Shown piece by piece: positions 35,037 to 44,359 of a DNA stretch of 64,000 bases. The position numbers and the translations under genes are program-made. Under the pieces are notes generated by a model. It did not search any database. It was not told the DNA's origin and saw only the letters and a program-made list of their open reading frames with translations. Each line of letters begins with the position of its first letter. Position 1 is the stretch's first letter. This DNA comes from an uncultured Candidatus Melainabacteria bacterium (GTDB taxonomy: Bacteria; Cyanobacteriota; Vampirovibrionia; Gastranaerophilales; Gastranaerophilaceae): NCBI GenBank assembly GCA_947570135.1, contig CANOTP010000009.1, positions 1 through 64,000 on the forward strand. Reading direction: 5' to 3'.

Positions 35037-36591
35037 CCCATTGATTCATACTAAGTAATATTGCAAATAAAATAATATAAGATATGTAAATACCAATCCA
35101 AAAGACTAAATTTTTCTCGGAAATTTTTAACAAATCTTTTGAAATTATCTTCTTTAGAATAAAAGTAATAAAAACAAAAATTACACTAACGATTATTGCA
35201 TATATCCATAGGGTTCCCCTGTTAAAAAAGCTAAGAGAATGTAAAGCTAAATATTTTGCAAATTTATGAAAATAATGGTAATTTACGCTGATTTGATATA
35301 GTAAAAATCCTGAGTAAAATACATATAAAAATCTGCATATTTTATTATTATCGGGTATTATACAGCCAATCCACATAAATACGGCAAATAAAGAATTAAG
35401 CGAATACATAAAGCATTCTTTTGAATCATAAAACATAGACATAATAAAGTTTATGAGGATGTAAATTGATAAAAAACTTATATAGGTAATATTCTCTTTT
35501 TGTTTTTTGAAATTTTTAATATACAGCCCTATCGGAATTAAGTAAAATAATGAGGATAAAACTATTGTGAATATATTATTTTTGGGCGCAAAACCTAAGT
35601 GAAAGAGGTCGCTTGATCTCAATATTTGATAATTATAGAATACAACAGGATATTTATATAAGTGATAAGGTAATGCGATTATCGGATAGATATAAGTTTG
35701 GGCAATAACACTAAATATATTTTTTAAACCAAAATCAAAGTGCAGATATTTTGTTTGTCCGCAGTGTCCCGAAAACACTGTTCCTATTGACCCTAGTAAA
35801 GCCGTGCTTTTTGGGTATGCAAATCGTTCAAAATAGCTTATAATTATTGCCAAAAGTATGAATATTATTGCAATTTTACAAAAAGATTTTAATTTAGCTT
35901 TAAATTGTTTCGGGTGTATTTTATTTATTAAAAATAATATTCCAAAAGTAAATCCTATAAAGTTTGATGTACTGATTCCTGAAACTGCCACCCCAAGAAA
36001 AGCTAAGATAAAAATATTAGCTAACGATAAGTTTTTTATTTCGAATTTTATTAAATACAGAATATAATATATCAGGCACATGAAAAAGAATGCTGAAAAT
36101 AAATAGGATTCTGGAACTATAGTGAAAAGTATCATTGAAAAACTGAACCCGTATATTGCAGTTAAAAGTAGTGATATTTTTGTATCTTTTTTTATTATGT
36201 TTTTGAAAAACGAAAACATTAGTATATTTGTTGAACTTGCCAATATAGCTTGTAATAATATGACAGATATTTTTATGTTATTTACTATGCAATTAATTAA
36301 GAACACTAAAGGCTGAAACATTATCGGGATTAATGTATGGATATTGGAACTTTGAGTTTTTAATGTTGTTAAAAGTCCAAAAATTCTCGGACAGTCTATC
36401 CCGTAAACAAGATTAAAATATTGATATATTACACTGTTAGGATATATTATTAATAGTCCTATAATTGTATATATAATAAAAAATATAAAAAATAATAATG
36501 AGCTGAGATTCTTTCGTAGTAGGCTTTTCACCCCCCCCGCACCTATTTTGGGGTCGACAGGGTCATTGAACCTTAGTCCGCTTAGTTTCAT
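35023..36591 (-). CDS. Polytopic membrane protein, possible GT-C type glycosyltransferase
   Basis: The 522-aa protein has about 13-14 hydrophobic helices and an extracytoplasmic loop after helix 1 containing [10 protein letters not shown], where GT-C lipid-linked-sugar transferases carry an Asp. No named family is recognised. It is coupled on both sides: its ATG overlaps the pyrG stop as ATGA with GAGGAG upstream, and its end overlaps the DPPR-synthase-like gene, which supports a lipid-linked pentose pathway. Codons 18-21 contain a G8 tract (36531-36538 as C8 on the + strand), and the first 22 residues are polar and glycine-rich, unlike the rest. Confidence 0.65.
   Translation of the reverse strand: MKLSGLRFNDPVDPKIGAGGVKSLLRKNLSSLLFFIFFIIYTIIGLLIIYPNSVIYQYFNLVYGIDCPRIFGLLTTLKTQSSNIHTLIPIMFQPLVFLINCIVNNIKISVILLQAILASSTNILMFSFFKNIIKKDTKISLLLTAIYGFSFSMILFTIVPESYLFSAFFFMCLIYYILYLIKFEIKNLSLANIFILAFLGVAVSGISTSNFIGFTFGILFLINKIHPKQFKAKLKSFCKIAIIFILLAIIISYFERFAYPKSTALLGSIGTVFSGHCGQTKYLHFDFGLKNIFSVIAQTYIYPIIALPYHLYKYPVVFYNYQILRSSDLFHLGFAPKNNIFTIVLSSLFYLIPIGLYIKNFKKQKENITYISFLSIYILINFIMSMFYDSKECFMYSLNSLFAVFMWIGCIIPDNNKICRFLYVFYSGFLLYQISVNYHYFHKFAKYLALHSLSFFNRGTLWIYAIIVSVIFVFITFILKKIISKDLLKISEKNLVFWIGIYISYIILFAILLSMNQWGVHD
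36531..36538 (-). repeat. G8 homopolymer tract inside the 5' end of a CDS
   Basis: Eight consecutive C on the + strand are eight G in the coding strand of the 522-aa membrane protein, about 55 bases after its start. Slippage of one base would close the gene early. Confidence 0.9.
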
Positions 36592-38192
36592 TTTAATCTC
36601 CTCACTGCAGCATCAATTAAACCTTTGAATAACGGATGAGGTCTATCTGGACGAGATTTGAATTCTGGATGGAATTGGCTTGCAACAAACCAATCAAGTT
36701 TTGGTAATTCAACTACCTCAGCAAGCATACCGTCAGGTGACATCCCTGAAAATACCAAACCTGCTTTTTCTATTTGTTCGATGTATTCGTTGTTAACTTC
36801 GTATCTGTGACGGTGTCGTTCTGAGATTATATTGCTTCCATAAGCATTAGCGGCTTTTGAATCTTCTTTTAAGTGGCATTCGTAAGCTCCTAATCTCATT
36901 GTTCCGCCGTAACCTTTTACGTTTTTCTGTTCTAACATCAAGTCTATTACAGGATAAGTAGGGTTTTCGTCAAATTCTTTTGAGTTTGCACCTTTTAGTC
37001 CTGCTACGTTTCTTGCATATTCTATTACCGCACATTGCATGCCTAAGCACAATCCCAAGAACGGAAGATTGTTTTCTCTGGCATAACGAATTACATTAAG
37101 TTTACCTTCTATTCCGCGAACGCCGAAACCTCCGGGTACTACAACCGCATCAACATCAGATAATTGTTTTTTACAATTAGCGTAATCAACACAGTCTTCC
37201 GAATTTATCCATTTAATATCAATTGCAACAGCATTTGAGTATCCTGCGTGTTTTAGAGATTCAACAACAGAAATATATGCATCAGAAAGCTTTGTATACT
37301 TACCTGCAATAGCTACTTTTACTGTGTTTTTCGGATTTTTAATCTTGTTAACCAAAGCTGTCCAAGAATCTAAATCAGGTGTGCGTTCTTCCATCCCAAG
37401 CATTTTAAGAATAACCGAACACATGTTTTGAGCTTCCAAGGCAAGCGGAACTTCGTAAATAGTTTTCATATCACGGCATTCGATAACCGCGTCTTTTGGA
37501 ACCGAACAAAACAGTGCAAGTTTTTCTTTTTCTGTTTTCGGGATAGGTTTTGATGTTCTGCAAACCAATAATTCAGGTTGAATTCCGTAACTTCTTAATA
37601 CGTTAACGCTGTGCTGTGACGGTTTTGTTTTCAATTCGCCTGAAGTCGGAAGATACGGTAATAACGTGCAATGTACGGAAATTGCGTTTCCTATGCCGAT
37701 TTCTGATTTAAACTGTCTTATTGCTTCGATAAACGGTAAACTTTCAATGTCGCCGATTGTTCCACCGATTTCAATAATATGAAAATCAGGTTTAAATTGT
37801 TTTGTTGCTGCAACAATTTTTGACTTAATTTCATTTGTAACGTGCGGAATAACTTGAACTGTAGCTCCTAAGTAGTCTCCGCGGCGTTCTTTATTTATGA
37901 CTTCCTGGTAAATCCTTCCTGAAGTTACATTGTTTACCTGACCAAAGCTTGTGTCGGTAAATCTTTCATAGTGACCTAAATCTAAATCTGTTTCAGCGCC
38001 GTCATCTGTTACAAAAACTTCGCCGTGCTGAAATGGGCTCATAGTCCCGGGGTCAACATTAATATACGGGTCAAATTTTTGAATAATTACAGAATAATCT
38101 CTTGATCTGAATAAACGCCCCAGAGACGCTGCTATAATCCCTTTCCCAAGAGAACTTACAACACCGCCTGTTACAAATATATACTTTGTCAT
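36588..38192 (-). CDS. pyrG: CTP synthase
   Basis: The 534-aa protein has the N-terminal synthase domain ([43 protein letters not shown] in pieces) and a C-terminal class I glutaminase with the nucleophile in [11 protein letters not shown] and the His-Glu pair in [10 protein letters not shown]. It makes CTP from UTP and glutamine. The stop codon overlaps the start of the next membrane-protein gene. The 130-base upstream gap contains an imperfect GC-rich hairpin (38254-38293). Confidence 0.98.
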   Translation of the reverse strand: MTKYIFVTGGVVSSLGKGIIAASLGRLFRSRDYSVIIQKFDPYINVDPGTMSPFQHGEVFVTDDGAETDLDLGHYERFTDTSFGQVNNVTSGRIYQEVINKERRGDYLGATVQVIPHVTNEIKSKIVAATKQFKPDFHIIEIGGTIGDIESLPFIEAIRQFKSEIGIGNAISVHCTLLPYLPTSGELKTKPSQHSVNVLRSYGIQPELLVCRTSKPIPKTEKEKLALFCSVPKDAVIECRDMKTIYEVPLALEAQNMCSVILKMLGMEERTPDLDSWTALVNKIKNPKNTVKVAIAGKYTKLSDAYISVVESLKHAGYSNAVAIDIKWINSEDCVDYANCKKQLSDVDAVVVPGGFGVRGIEGKLNVIRYARENNLPFLGLCLGMQCAVIEYARNVAGLKGANSKEFDENPTYPVIDLMLEQKNVKGYGGTMRLGAYECHLKEDSKAANAYGSNIISERHRHRYEVNNEYIEQIEKAGLVFSGMSPDGMLAEVVELPKLDWFVASQFHPEFKSRPDRPHPLFKGLIDAAVRRLK

Positions 38193-38253
38193 AATCCAAC
38201 TTTCTTTTTATCTTATTTTATATCCCAAATGTTTATGCTGACAGTAGCAAAAT

Positions 38254-38293
38254 CCCCCGTGTTTTGGAGTTGTTCCGCTCTCCACAGTTGGGG
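38254..38293 (-). terminator. Imperfect hairpin between gatC and pyrG
   Basis: CCCC/GGGG ends (38254-38257 with 38290-38293) plus inner GGAG/CTCC form an interrupted stem. On the - strand it is followed by GATTTTG, so it may be a weak gatC terminator or a pyrG leader structure. Confidence 0.35.
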
Positions 38294-38323
38294 AATATTA
38301 CGATACCCCTTGATATTTATCTC

Positions 38324-38605
38324 CTAGTTGATTTTCGGAACCTTAAAGAATCCGTTTTCTTCATCAGGTGCGTTAGACATCAGTGCTTCTTTTGAGATTT
38401 CCTGATTAGGAACATCCTCTCTTGTGACGTTCACAAAATCAATAACCTGAGTCATCGGTTTAACGTTTGATGTATCAACTTCGTTCATCTGGTCAACATA
38501 TTTTAATACATCGCCAAGCTGTTTTGTATATAAAGTTTTTTCTTCTTCCGTTAACTCTAATCTTGCAAGTTTTGCAACGTGTTCAACATCTTTTACGGTA
38601 ATCAT
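38324..38605 (-). CDS. gatC: Aspartyl/glutamyl-tRNA amidotransferase subunit C
   Basis: The 93-aa protein has the GatC pattern: VEHVAKLARLELTEEE, LGDVLKYVDQMNEVDTSNV, REDVPN and the C-terminal FFKVPKIN. It wraps around GatA and stabilises GatCAB. gatB is at the other end of the window. Confidence 0.96.
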   Translation of the reverse strand: MITVKDVEHVAKLARLELTEEEKTLYTKQLGDVLKYVDQMNEVDTSNVKPMTQVIDFVNVTREDVPNQEISKEALMSNAPDEENGFFKVPKIN

Positions 38606-38743
38606 TAAATTTACTCCTTAAAATATTAACTATAAGGTTATGATAGCATAAAAATGTGTCATGAAAAATTTTTATTAAAGAAATTTTAAAATTTAGCCAA
38701 AGTCTTGTTGTTATGGTATATTGTATAATATATCGGAGTTAAT

Positions 38744-39541
38744 ATGACACAAACAAAGATTTCAGAGCTTGAAAAGTTGGAGGAGCTTATTGCCGAATAC
38801 CGTACTGAAACGGATTTGAAGCGTAAGCATGTTGTCTATCTTCATCTTATTGAAGAAACGATGAAACTTGTAAAAAAAATTGTTTTGTCGTTTTATCCTC
38901 TGCCCTCAACTGTGTCAAAAGATGATTTGATACAGGTTGGTGCTGTCGGGGTTTTAAGAGCTATCGAAACTTATAGAGCTGAAGAAAAAGGAAGCTTTAA
39001 AACTTATGTAAGTAAAGTTATTAAGGGTAAGATTTTCCATTACCTCAGAGATAAAGCAAATATTGTTAAAACTCCGCGAGAAACTTTGGCTAATATGTCA
39101 AAAGTTAAAGATGCAATTGACGAACTATCCGAAAATAATACAAAAATTCCTACAGTTGAAGAAGTTGCAAGCTATGTAGATTTACCTCGCGATAAAGTTG
39201 AAGAGATTATGAATATCGAGCTTCTTAAAAACATGGTATCTTTAGATCAAAATGTTTATTCAACAGAGGGTGGAGAAACCTTATTAGACAGAATTCCTAC
39301 AGATGAAAGTTCAAGTTTTGAGGATACTTACGCCAATAAAAAGATTATAGAATTTGCAATATCAAAGCTTCCGCCGTCAGATAAGACTGCTATTTGTCTG
39401 TATTACATTGAAGGTGAGTCAAGAAAAGATATTGCAAAAGTTCTGAATGTATCGGCAACGCAGGTGTCAAGAATTTTAAAAAGAGCATTAAACAGATTAT
39501 ATATAATTATACAAAGAGAATTAGACGGAAAAGAGTTATAA
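38744..39541 (+). CDS. RNA polymerase sigma factor, FliA/SigB-like group
   Basis: The 265-aa sigma-70 family protein lacks region 1.1. Region 2 shows DDLIQVGAVGVLRAIETY and GSFKTYVSKVIKGKIFHYLRD, region 3 follows (VEEVASYVDLPRDKVEEIM), and region 4 has SKLPPSDKTAICLYYIEGESRKDIAKVL in pieces with the HTH VSATQVSRILKRAL. This fits the alternative group that includes SigB/SigF/FliA. It is followed after 12 bases by the prepilin peptidase gene (AAGGAGG before its ATG), so it may control the pilus system. Confidence 0.9.
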   Translation: MTQTKISELEKLEELIAEYRTETDLKRKHVVYLHLIEETMKLVKKIVLSFYPLPSTVSKDDLIQVGAVGVLRAIETYRAEEKGSFKTYVSKVIKGKIFHYLRDKANIVKTPRETLANMSKVKDAIDELSENNTKIPTVEEVASYVDLPRDKVEEIMNIELLKNMVSLDQNVYSTEGGETLLDRIPTDESSSFEDTYANKKIIEFAISKLPPSDKTAICLYYIEGESRKDIAKVLNVSATQVSRILKRALNRLYIIIQRELDGKEL

Positions 39542-39553
39542 AAAGGAGGAAAA

Positions 39554-40669
39554 ATGGCTTTATCACTTGTGATTTTAGGCTTTATATTTGTAGTTGGCTT
39601 ATGTATAGGCAGTTTTTTGAACGTTGTTATATTAAGAACGGTGAGCGAAGAATCAATAGTTTTTCCGGCTTCAAAGTGTCCTAAATGTCAAAATCCTTTA
39701 AAATGGTATCATAATATCCCTGTATTATCTTACCTTTTTTTAAGAGGAAAATGCGCGTTTTGCAAGGAACATATCAGTATTCAATATCCGATAGTGGAAC
39801 TTTTAACAGCGCTGCTTTTTGTGGGCTTATTTATTAGATATTGCAATCCTTTTGATCCGTTGTTCGGATTATCTGTGATGAATCCTATAAGTTTAGCGCA
39901 AGTACTTATATATTTATTTGTTCTTGTTATAACTTGTTTATTTATCGCAATTTCGGGAACCGATATTTTAGAAAATAAAGTTGCTGATGCTCATGTTGTT
40001 CCTGTAATTGTGCTTGGTATTTTATATAGTATCGTTTATTCTGTCGTGTCTTTTGTTGCTTATACAAAAGCAAACGGAATGCCAAAATTTGATTGGGTAT
40101 TTATTTCAACTTGTCCAATTGTTTATTCGTTGGCTGCTGCTATTTTAGGATTCCTTATTATGGAAGCAATATCAAGATTAGGTTTGGTAACAGTAGGCGC
40201 AAGAGCGTTTGGCGAGGGTGACTCTTATATCGCAGCAGGAATCGGTGCTGTTTTTGGCGGGTTGCTTGCTTCTATGCCATTATATACTGCAACTCCGTTA
40301 GTAGTAGAAAACTTTTTTCCGATATTTCAAACTTTGATTGCAACGCTTATTTTAAGCGGAATTATACAAATTATTATAACCCTTCCGATATTTCTCAAAA
40401 AACTTATTATTAATAAAAACTGGGTAACATTGGGTGCAGTCAGTGTATTTATTATCTATACAATCGGGTATTTGTGCGCTCAGCAGCTAAATTGGCTAAT
40501 CAACCCTGTAGCCTATTGGTCAAGCACAATTGTACTGCTTGCTTTGGGTATCTTTACTTGCCGCGAACTTCTTTGCGGGCTTAAAGAAAACAAAGCTGCT
40601 GATGCCTTGTACTTGCCGTTTGGGCCTGCAATGATTGCTGCAACATTGATTGTGATATTTGTAATTTAA
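39554..40669 (+). CDS. pilD: Prepilin peptidase / N-methyltransferase
   Basis: The 371-aa polytopic A24 peptidase has the start CIGSFLNVVILR, two C-x2-C pairs (42-45 and 67-70) of the N-terminal domain, and both aspartate catalytic sites: Asp137 in SGTDILENK and Asp223 in FGEGDSY. It cleaves class III prepilin leaders after Gly and methylates the new N-terminus, so it should process the G^FTLAE proteins in this window. It is longer at the C-terminus than most members by about 100 residues (three or four extra helices). The symbol is by function. Confidence 0.93.
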   Translation: MALSLVILGFIFVVGLCIGSFLNVVILRTVSEESIVFPASKCPKCQNPLKWYHNIPVLSYLFLRGKCAFCKEHISIQYPIVELLTALLFVGLFIRYCNPFDPLFGLSVMNPISLAQVLIYLFVLVITCLFIAISGTDILENKVADAHVVPVIVLGILYSIVYSVVSFVAYTKANGMPKFDWVFISTCPIVYSLAAAILGFLIMEAISRLGLVTVGARAFGEGDSYIAAGIGAVFGGLLASMPLYTATPLVVENFFPIFQTLIATLILSGIIQIIITLPIFLKKLIINKNWVTLGAVSVFIIYTIGYLCAQQLNWLINPVAYWSSTIVLLALGIFTCRELLCGLKENKAADALYLPFGPAMIAATLIVIFVI

Positions 40670-40679
40670 AGAATAAAAC

Positions 40680-41297
40680 CTATAAAGACAAAAGTTTCAA
40701 AGATTCCTTCAAAATTTCCTCAGCACTAGCGGTTGGGGAAATTTTTTCCAGTGTTTTTGAAATAGCTTGAGAAACTTCGTTTTTATCATAACCAAGAGAT
40801 AACATAACAAGCTGGGCGTCTTCAACGTTGGGCGATTGGATAAATGTTTTACCGACAGACGTTGTAACAGGAGAGCTTCCTTGGTAGGTTGTTAATTTAT
40901 CTTTCAATTCTAAGATTATTTTTTGTGCAAGTTTAGGTCCGACACCTTTTGCTCGGGTTAATTCTTTATAATTACCTTCCAGTACAAATCCGACTAAATC
41001 CGTTACGTCAAACGCGTTTAAAAGAGTTAATGCCATTTTTGCTCCCACGCCTGAAACAGATGTCAGGATATTAAATATATCACGGTCTTCTCGTTTTAAA
41101 AATCCGCAAAGGCTCATTTTGTCTTCTCTGTGGAGTAATACTGTATAAATTTTAAGTTCCTGGTTGATTTCGGGCAATTTTACAAAATCGCGTTCCATAA
41201 TCTCGAATCTGTAACCGATTCCAAACGCTTCAACCGTTATATAATTTCCTTTTACATCAGTTTTGTATGAAAAAACACCTTTTATATAATCGTACAT
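40680..41297 (-). CDS. ruvA: Holliday junction branch migration protein RuvA
   Basis: The 205-aa protein has the OB-domain start MYDYIKGVFSYKT, the two helix-hairpin-helix motifs (TSVSGVGAKMAL and TRAKGVGPKLAQKII) and a C-terminal domain that binds RuvB. It targets RuvB to Holliday junctions. It follows dnaA after 4 bases, an uncommon arrangement. Confidence 0.97.
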   Translation of the reverse strand: MYDYIKGVFSYKTDVKGNYITVEAFGIGYRFEIMERDFVKLPEINQELKIYTVLLHREDKMSLCGFLKREDRDIFNILTSVSGVGAKMALTLLNAFDVTDLVGFVLEGNYKELTRAKGVGPKLAQKIILELKDKLTTYQGSSPVTTSVGKTFIQSPNVEDAQLVMLSLGYDKNEVSQAISKTLEKISPTASAEEILKESLKLLSL

Positions 41298-41301
41298 ACC
41301 C

Positions 41302-42726
41302 CTATCCTTTTATTAGTGCCGTAAGCTCTTCAACTTCCGATTGAATATTTCTGTCTGATTTAAGTTTATCAGCTACAATATCGCAAGAATACATTATAGT
41401 AGTGTGTTTTTTTGCAAAGTATTCTCCGATAGCTTCGTAGCTTAGTGTAAGAACTTCTCTAGATAAATACACCGCCAAGTGTCTGGCATGAGCGATTTTT
41501 TGCTGACGCGCAGTACTTTTTAAATCTTTTACCGTTAAGTCAAAATAATTTGCCGTAATTTGAGCGATTTTTTCAATCGTAATATCTTTTTTGCGAACTT
41601 CGCAATTTAAGGCTTTTTGCGCAAGTTCTAAAGTTACGCCCGTACCTGAGAATTCCGCGTAAGCGCTGACCTTATTAAACGCACCTTTAAGTTCTCTTAC
41701 GTTACTTACAAAATTATCCGCAATGTATTCAAATACATCATCATCCGCTTCGACTTCAAGTTCTTTAGCATAAGCTTTGACAATCTCAAAACGTGTTTCA
41801 AAATCAGGCGGAACAATATCTACAACAAGTCCCATTTCAAAACGGGTACGCAAGCGATTATCCAGTGTCGGAATATCTTTCGGCAGTCTGTCAGAAGCGA
41901 TTACGATTTGTTTATTATTAGTGTATAAGGCTTCAAATGTTGAGAAAAAGTCTTCCATAGTTTTCATTTTAGACTCGATAAACTGAATATCATCCATAAG
42001 TAAAATATCAACATTTTGGAATTTTTGGTGAAATTTTCTCATCAAAGCGTTGTTACAGCCCTGTTTTTTCTTTCCGTTCGGGGTGTCGTTATACTGAAAA
42101 CACCTTACCCATTCGTTGAAATATTCTTCCATTCGGATATAGCGGACTTTTAAATTCGGTTTGTTAAAAATTATATAATGCCCGATTGCCTGCATCAGGT
42201 GGGTTTTTCCTAAACCTGACGAGCCGTAAATAAATAACGGGTTAAACTTTTTAGAAGGGTTATTTGCAACTGAAAATGCTGCATTATAGGCAAATTTTGA
42301 GTTATCTCCGACAACAAAATTGTCAAATTTTAAATTAAGGTTTAAGTTTGCCTCAGATTGCATTTGGGCTAACGAAAGCTTGGTTTCTTCCGTTTTTTTC
42401 TCTTCTTCAGTTTGTCCCGCAACTTGTTTTGATAACTCTTTTTTACGGGCTTTTATATAGCGGGATGCAAAATCGGCATCAAATGTTAAAGATACCGCAG
42501 CGTCTTCACCAAGCACGGATTTTACGGCAGATTTAATGTTATTTAACCAGCCTTTTTTTAACACATCAACTGCCATTTGATGTGGTGAAAGGATTACAAG
42601 AGTATTATTCTCAAAGTCAGCAGCCTCTAAAGGCATTATCCATGTTTGAAAAACGTGCTCGGGAACATTTGCTTCAAGCTCGTCTTTAACCTTATTCCAT
42701 AAAACATTAACTTCCGAAATATCCAT
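41302..42726 (-). CDS. dnaA: Chromosomal replication initiator DnaA
   Basis: The 474-aa protein has domain I (VLWNKVKDELEANVPEHVF), a variable linker, the AAA+ domain with Walker A YGSSGLGKTHLM and Walker B LLMDDIQFIE, and the C-terminal DNA-binding domain with KIAHARHLAVYLSR and KKHTTIMYSCD. It opens the replication origin. I see no cluster of TTATCCACA-like boxes around the gene and dnaN is not adjacent, so oriC need not be here. Confidence 0.98.
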   Translation of the reverse strand: MDISEVNVLWNKVKDELEANVPEHVFQTWIMPLEAADFENNTLVILSPHQMAVDVLKKGWLNNIKSAVKSVLGEDAAVSLTFDADFASRYIKARKKELSKQVAGQTEEEKKTEETKLSLAQMQSEANLNLNLKFDNFVVGDNSKFAYNAAFSVANNPSKKFNPLFIYGSSGLGKTHLMQAIGHYIIFNKPNLKVRYIRMEEYFNEWVRCFQYNDTPNGKKKQGCNNALMRKFHQKFQNVDILLMDDIQFIESKMKTMEDFFSTFEALYTNNKQIVIASDRLPKDIPTLDNRLRTRFEMGLVVDIVPPDFETRFEIVKAYAKELEVEADDDVFEYIADNFVSNVRELKGAFNKVSAYAEFSGTGVTLELAQKALNCEVRKKDITIEKIAQITANYFDLTVKDLKSTARQQKIAHARHLAVYLSREVLTLSYEAIGEYFAKKHTTIMYSCDIVADKLKSDRNIQSEVEELTALIKG

Positions 42727-42788
42727 AAGGAAATTTTACAATAAAAAATATTTCGGTTAAAGAGAAGATAAAGTTTTGTTATTTAAAC

Positions 42789-43265
42789 TTAACCTTTTAG
42801 CGGACCGCCGGGGGTGCCCCAGCCAAAGAAGTTTTTCAATACGCTGTAAGCGGCATAAACTCCGAGTCCGCCTGCGAAACATTTTGACATTTTACCTTTT
42901 GTAAATAATGCCCCGATACCTAATCCTAAAGGAACAACATGTTCAATAAGCATAGATGTAAAACCTTTGACATAACCGACGCCGAGGTTTAAAAATCTTC
43001 TCCAGCCTTGGTCTAATTGCATTTGAAGCGCTTTATTTTTGATTCCCGCTTCAAATTTACTCATATTTGTTGAGTACATAGCATTGTTTGTATAATAGGA
43101 AGTTGCAGCGGCATCTTTTTCACTTGCATAGTAGTCAGCTTGAACTTTTCCGATATGATTGGCGTCATACGCGACAATGCCAAGCCCTGCCGCGCCTGCT
43201 GCTTTTGCGGCAAGCTGTGCGGGGGTTCCTTTAAATATTCTGCCTATACTGCTTAAAATTTTCAT
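42789..43265 (-). CDS. Hypothetical Gly/Ala-rich membrane-associated protein
   Basis: The 158-aa protein has an Ala-rich segment (about 15-33), a polar middle with many Tyr/Asn, and hydrophobic stretches at about 107-122 and 129-145. It ends in GWGTPGGPLKG. There is no known family. It follows the Pro-rich HEAT-like gene after 9 bases on the same strand and is upstream of dnaA by 62 bases. Confidence 0.65.
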   Translation of the reverse strand: MKILSSIGRIFKGTPAQLAAKAAGAAGLGIVAYDANHIGKVQADYYASEKDAAATSYYTNNAMYSTNMSKFEAGIKNKALQMQLDQGWRRFLNLGVGYVKGFTSMLIEHVVPLGLGIGALFTKGKMSKCFAGGLGVYAAYSVLKNFFGWGTPGGPLKG

Positions 43266-43274
43266 TTACTACAC

Positions 43275-44177
43275 CTATTTCATATCATATAAAGGGTTTT
43301 TGACGGATTTTTTCTTTGTTTCGTCAACTTCAAATTCTTTTTCTGCGGTTTGCGCTGACATTTTCAACAAGATGTTGCTTGCATCAATTGCTTCTTGTCC
43401 GAAACCTTTGTCTGAAGTTTGCATTTTCTTTAATACGCCGACCGTATAATCATCACCTGTTACCATTCGAGAGTTAAGTGCTGTCAGTGCCAAAAATCTT
43501 ATGTCATCGGCCGGGTCTTGAAGCATTTTATTAATCAATGCGTTTAAGGCTTTATCGTCTTTTCTTGAGTCGTCTTCTTCAAGTCTTGCGAATACTTCTT
43601 TTGCTGCGGTTAATCTTATTGCTTTATCCTGACTGTTTAAGTAGTTTTCAAGATTTTTTATATAATCATCGGTTAATACAACTATTTTACGTTTTTGAGT
43701 TTTCTTTTTTTCGGGTGTTTCTTCTGTTTTTACGGGAGCTTGAGTCTCTGTTGGCTGAGTTGGTGCAGGCTCAGGAGCCAGAGTTGGAACTGTTGCTTGC
43801 TGAACTTCCGTCGGCTGTGTTTGCGGCGGAGTTTGTTGAACGGGAGCCTGCGGAATTTGTACAGGCTGAGGTGATGGCATTGGAATTGTATATGGCGGCG
43901 GATAATAACATCCTCCGCTCGGTCCGACTGTTGGACTGTAGATTTGAATATTAACGCCTGAAGCCGTTGGCGCTTGGGGCATTGGTGCCTGCTGCGGAAT
44001 AGGAACCCCTTGAGGGTAATAGTATCCGCACGGATAAGCTACCTGAGGCGGAGCCTGACAAGGTTCTTGTACTGTTGTACCGTTTGTGGGAGCTGCAGCT
44101 CCGCAGTTGTAACTGCTGTTATACTGCGGTTGCGGTACTAATGGTGTTGTATTATTGTTTTGACCCGAGATTTGCAT
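43275..44177 (-). CDS. Pro/Gln-rich protein with a HEAT-like C-terminal domain
   Basis: The 300-aa protein has a low-complexity N-terminal half (about 1-155) rich in Pro, Gln, Thr and Tyr, then a basic linker (EKKKTQKRKIVV) and a helical C-terminal domain with two or three HEAT-like repeats (AIRLTAAKEVFARLEED, DIRFLALTALNSRM). HEAT domains mediate protein contacts. No signal peptide is evident. AGGA lies before the ATG. Function unknown. Confidence 0.65.
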   Translation of the reverse strand: MQISGQNNNTTPLVPQPQYNSSYNCGAAAPTNGTTVQEPCQAPPQVAYPCGYYYPQGVPIPQQAPMPQAPTASGVNIQIYSPTVGPSGGCYYPPPYTIPMPSPQPVQIPQAPVQQTPPQTQPTEVQQATVPTLAPEPAPTQPTETQAPVKTEETPEKKKTQKRKIVVLTDDYIKNLENYLNSQDKAIRLTAAKEVFARLEEDDSRKDDKALNALINKMLQDPADDIRFLALTALNSRMVTGDDYTVGVLKKMQTSDKGFGQEAIDASNILLKMSAQTAEKEFEVDETKKKSVKNPLYDMK

Positions 44178-44285
44178 AACATGTCCTAATTTTCTACCCT
44201 TATTTATATAAAGTAGTTTTTTTTGAATTATTTGCTTTTTTGTAAAGATATGTTAATATAGAAAAGTATTAATAGGAGGAAAATA

Positions 44286-44359
44286 ATGAAAAAGTACACT
44301 ATGACTAGGATTTCGGGGGGGGTAACTTTTCTCGCTCCTTAGGATTTACACTGGCGGAG
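44286..44359 (+). repeat. 74-nt prepilin-head repeat, copy B, with G8 tract
   Basis: This copy aligns without gaps to 21242-21315 (64 of 74 identical). It contains G8 at 44315-44322. AGGAGG at 44274-44279 precedes the ATG by 6 bases, and an extended -10 (TG at 44251-44252, TAATAT 44254-44259) lies upstream. Confidence 0.85.

Noticed and set aside
42600-42800. oriC next to dnaA
   Set aside because: No cluster of DnaA boxes, no AT-rich repeat set, and dnaN is not adjacent. dnaA alone is not enough.
43538-43954. A 138-codon + strand ORF opposite the Pro-rich gene
   Set aside because: Its Leu/Arg-rich product is what the antisense of a Pro/Gln-rich repeat region gives; no start signals.
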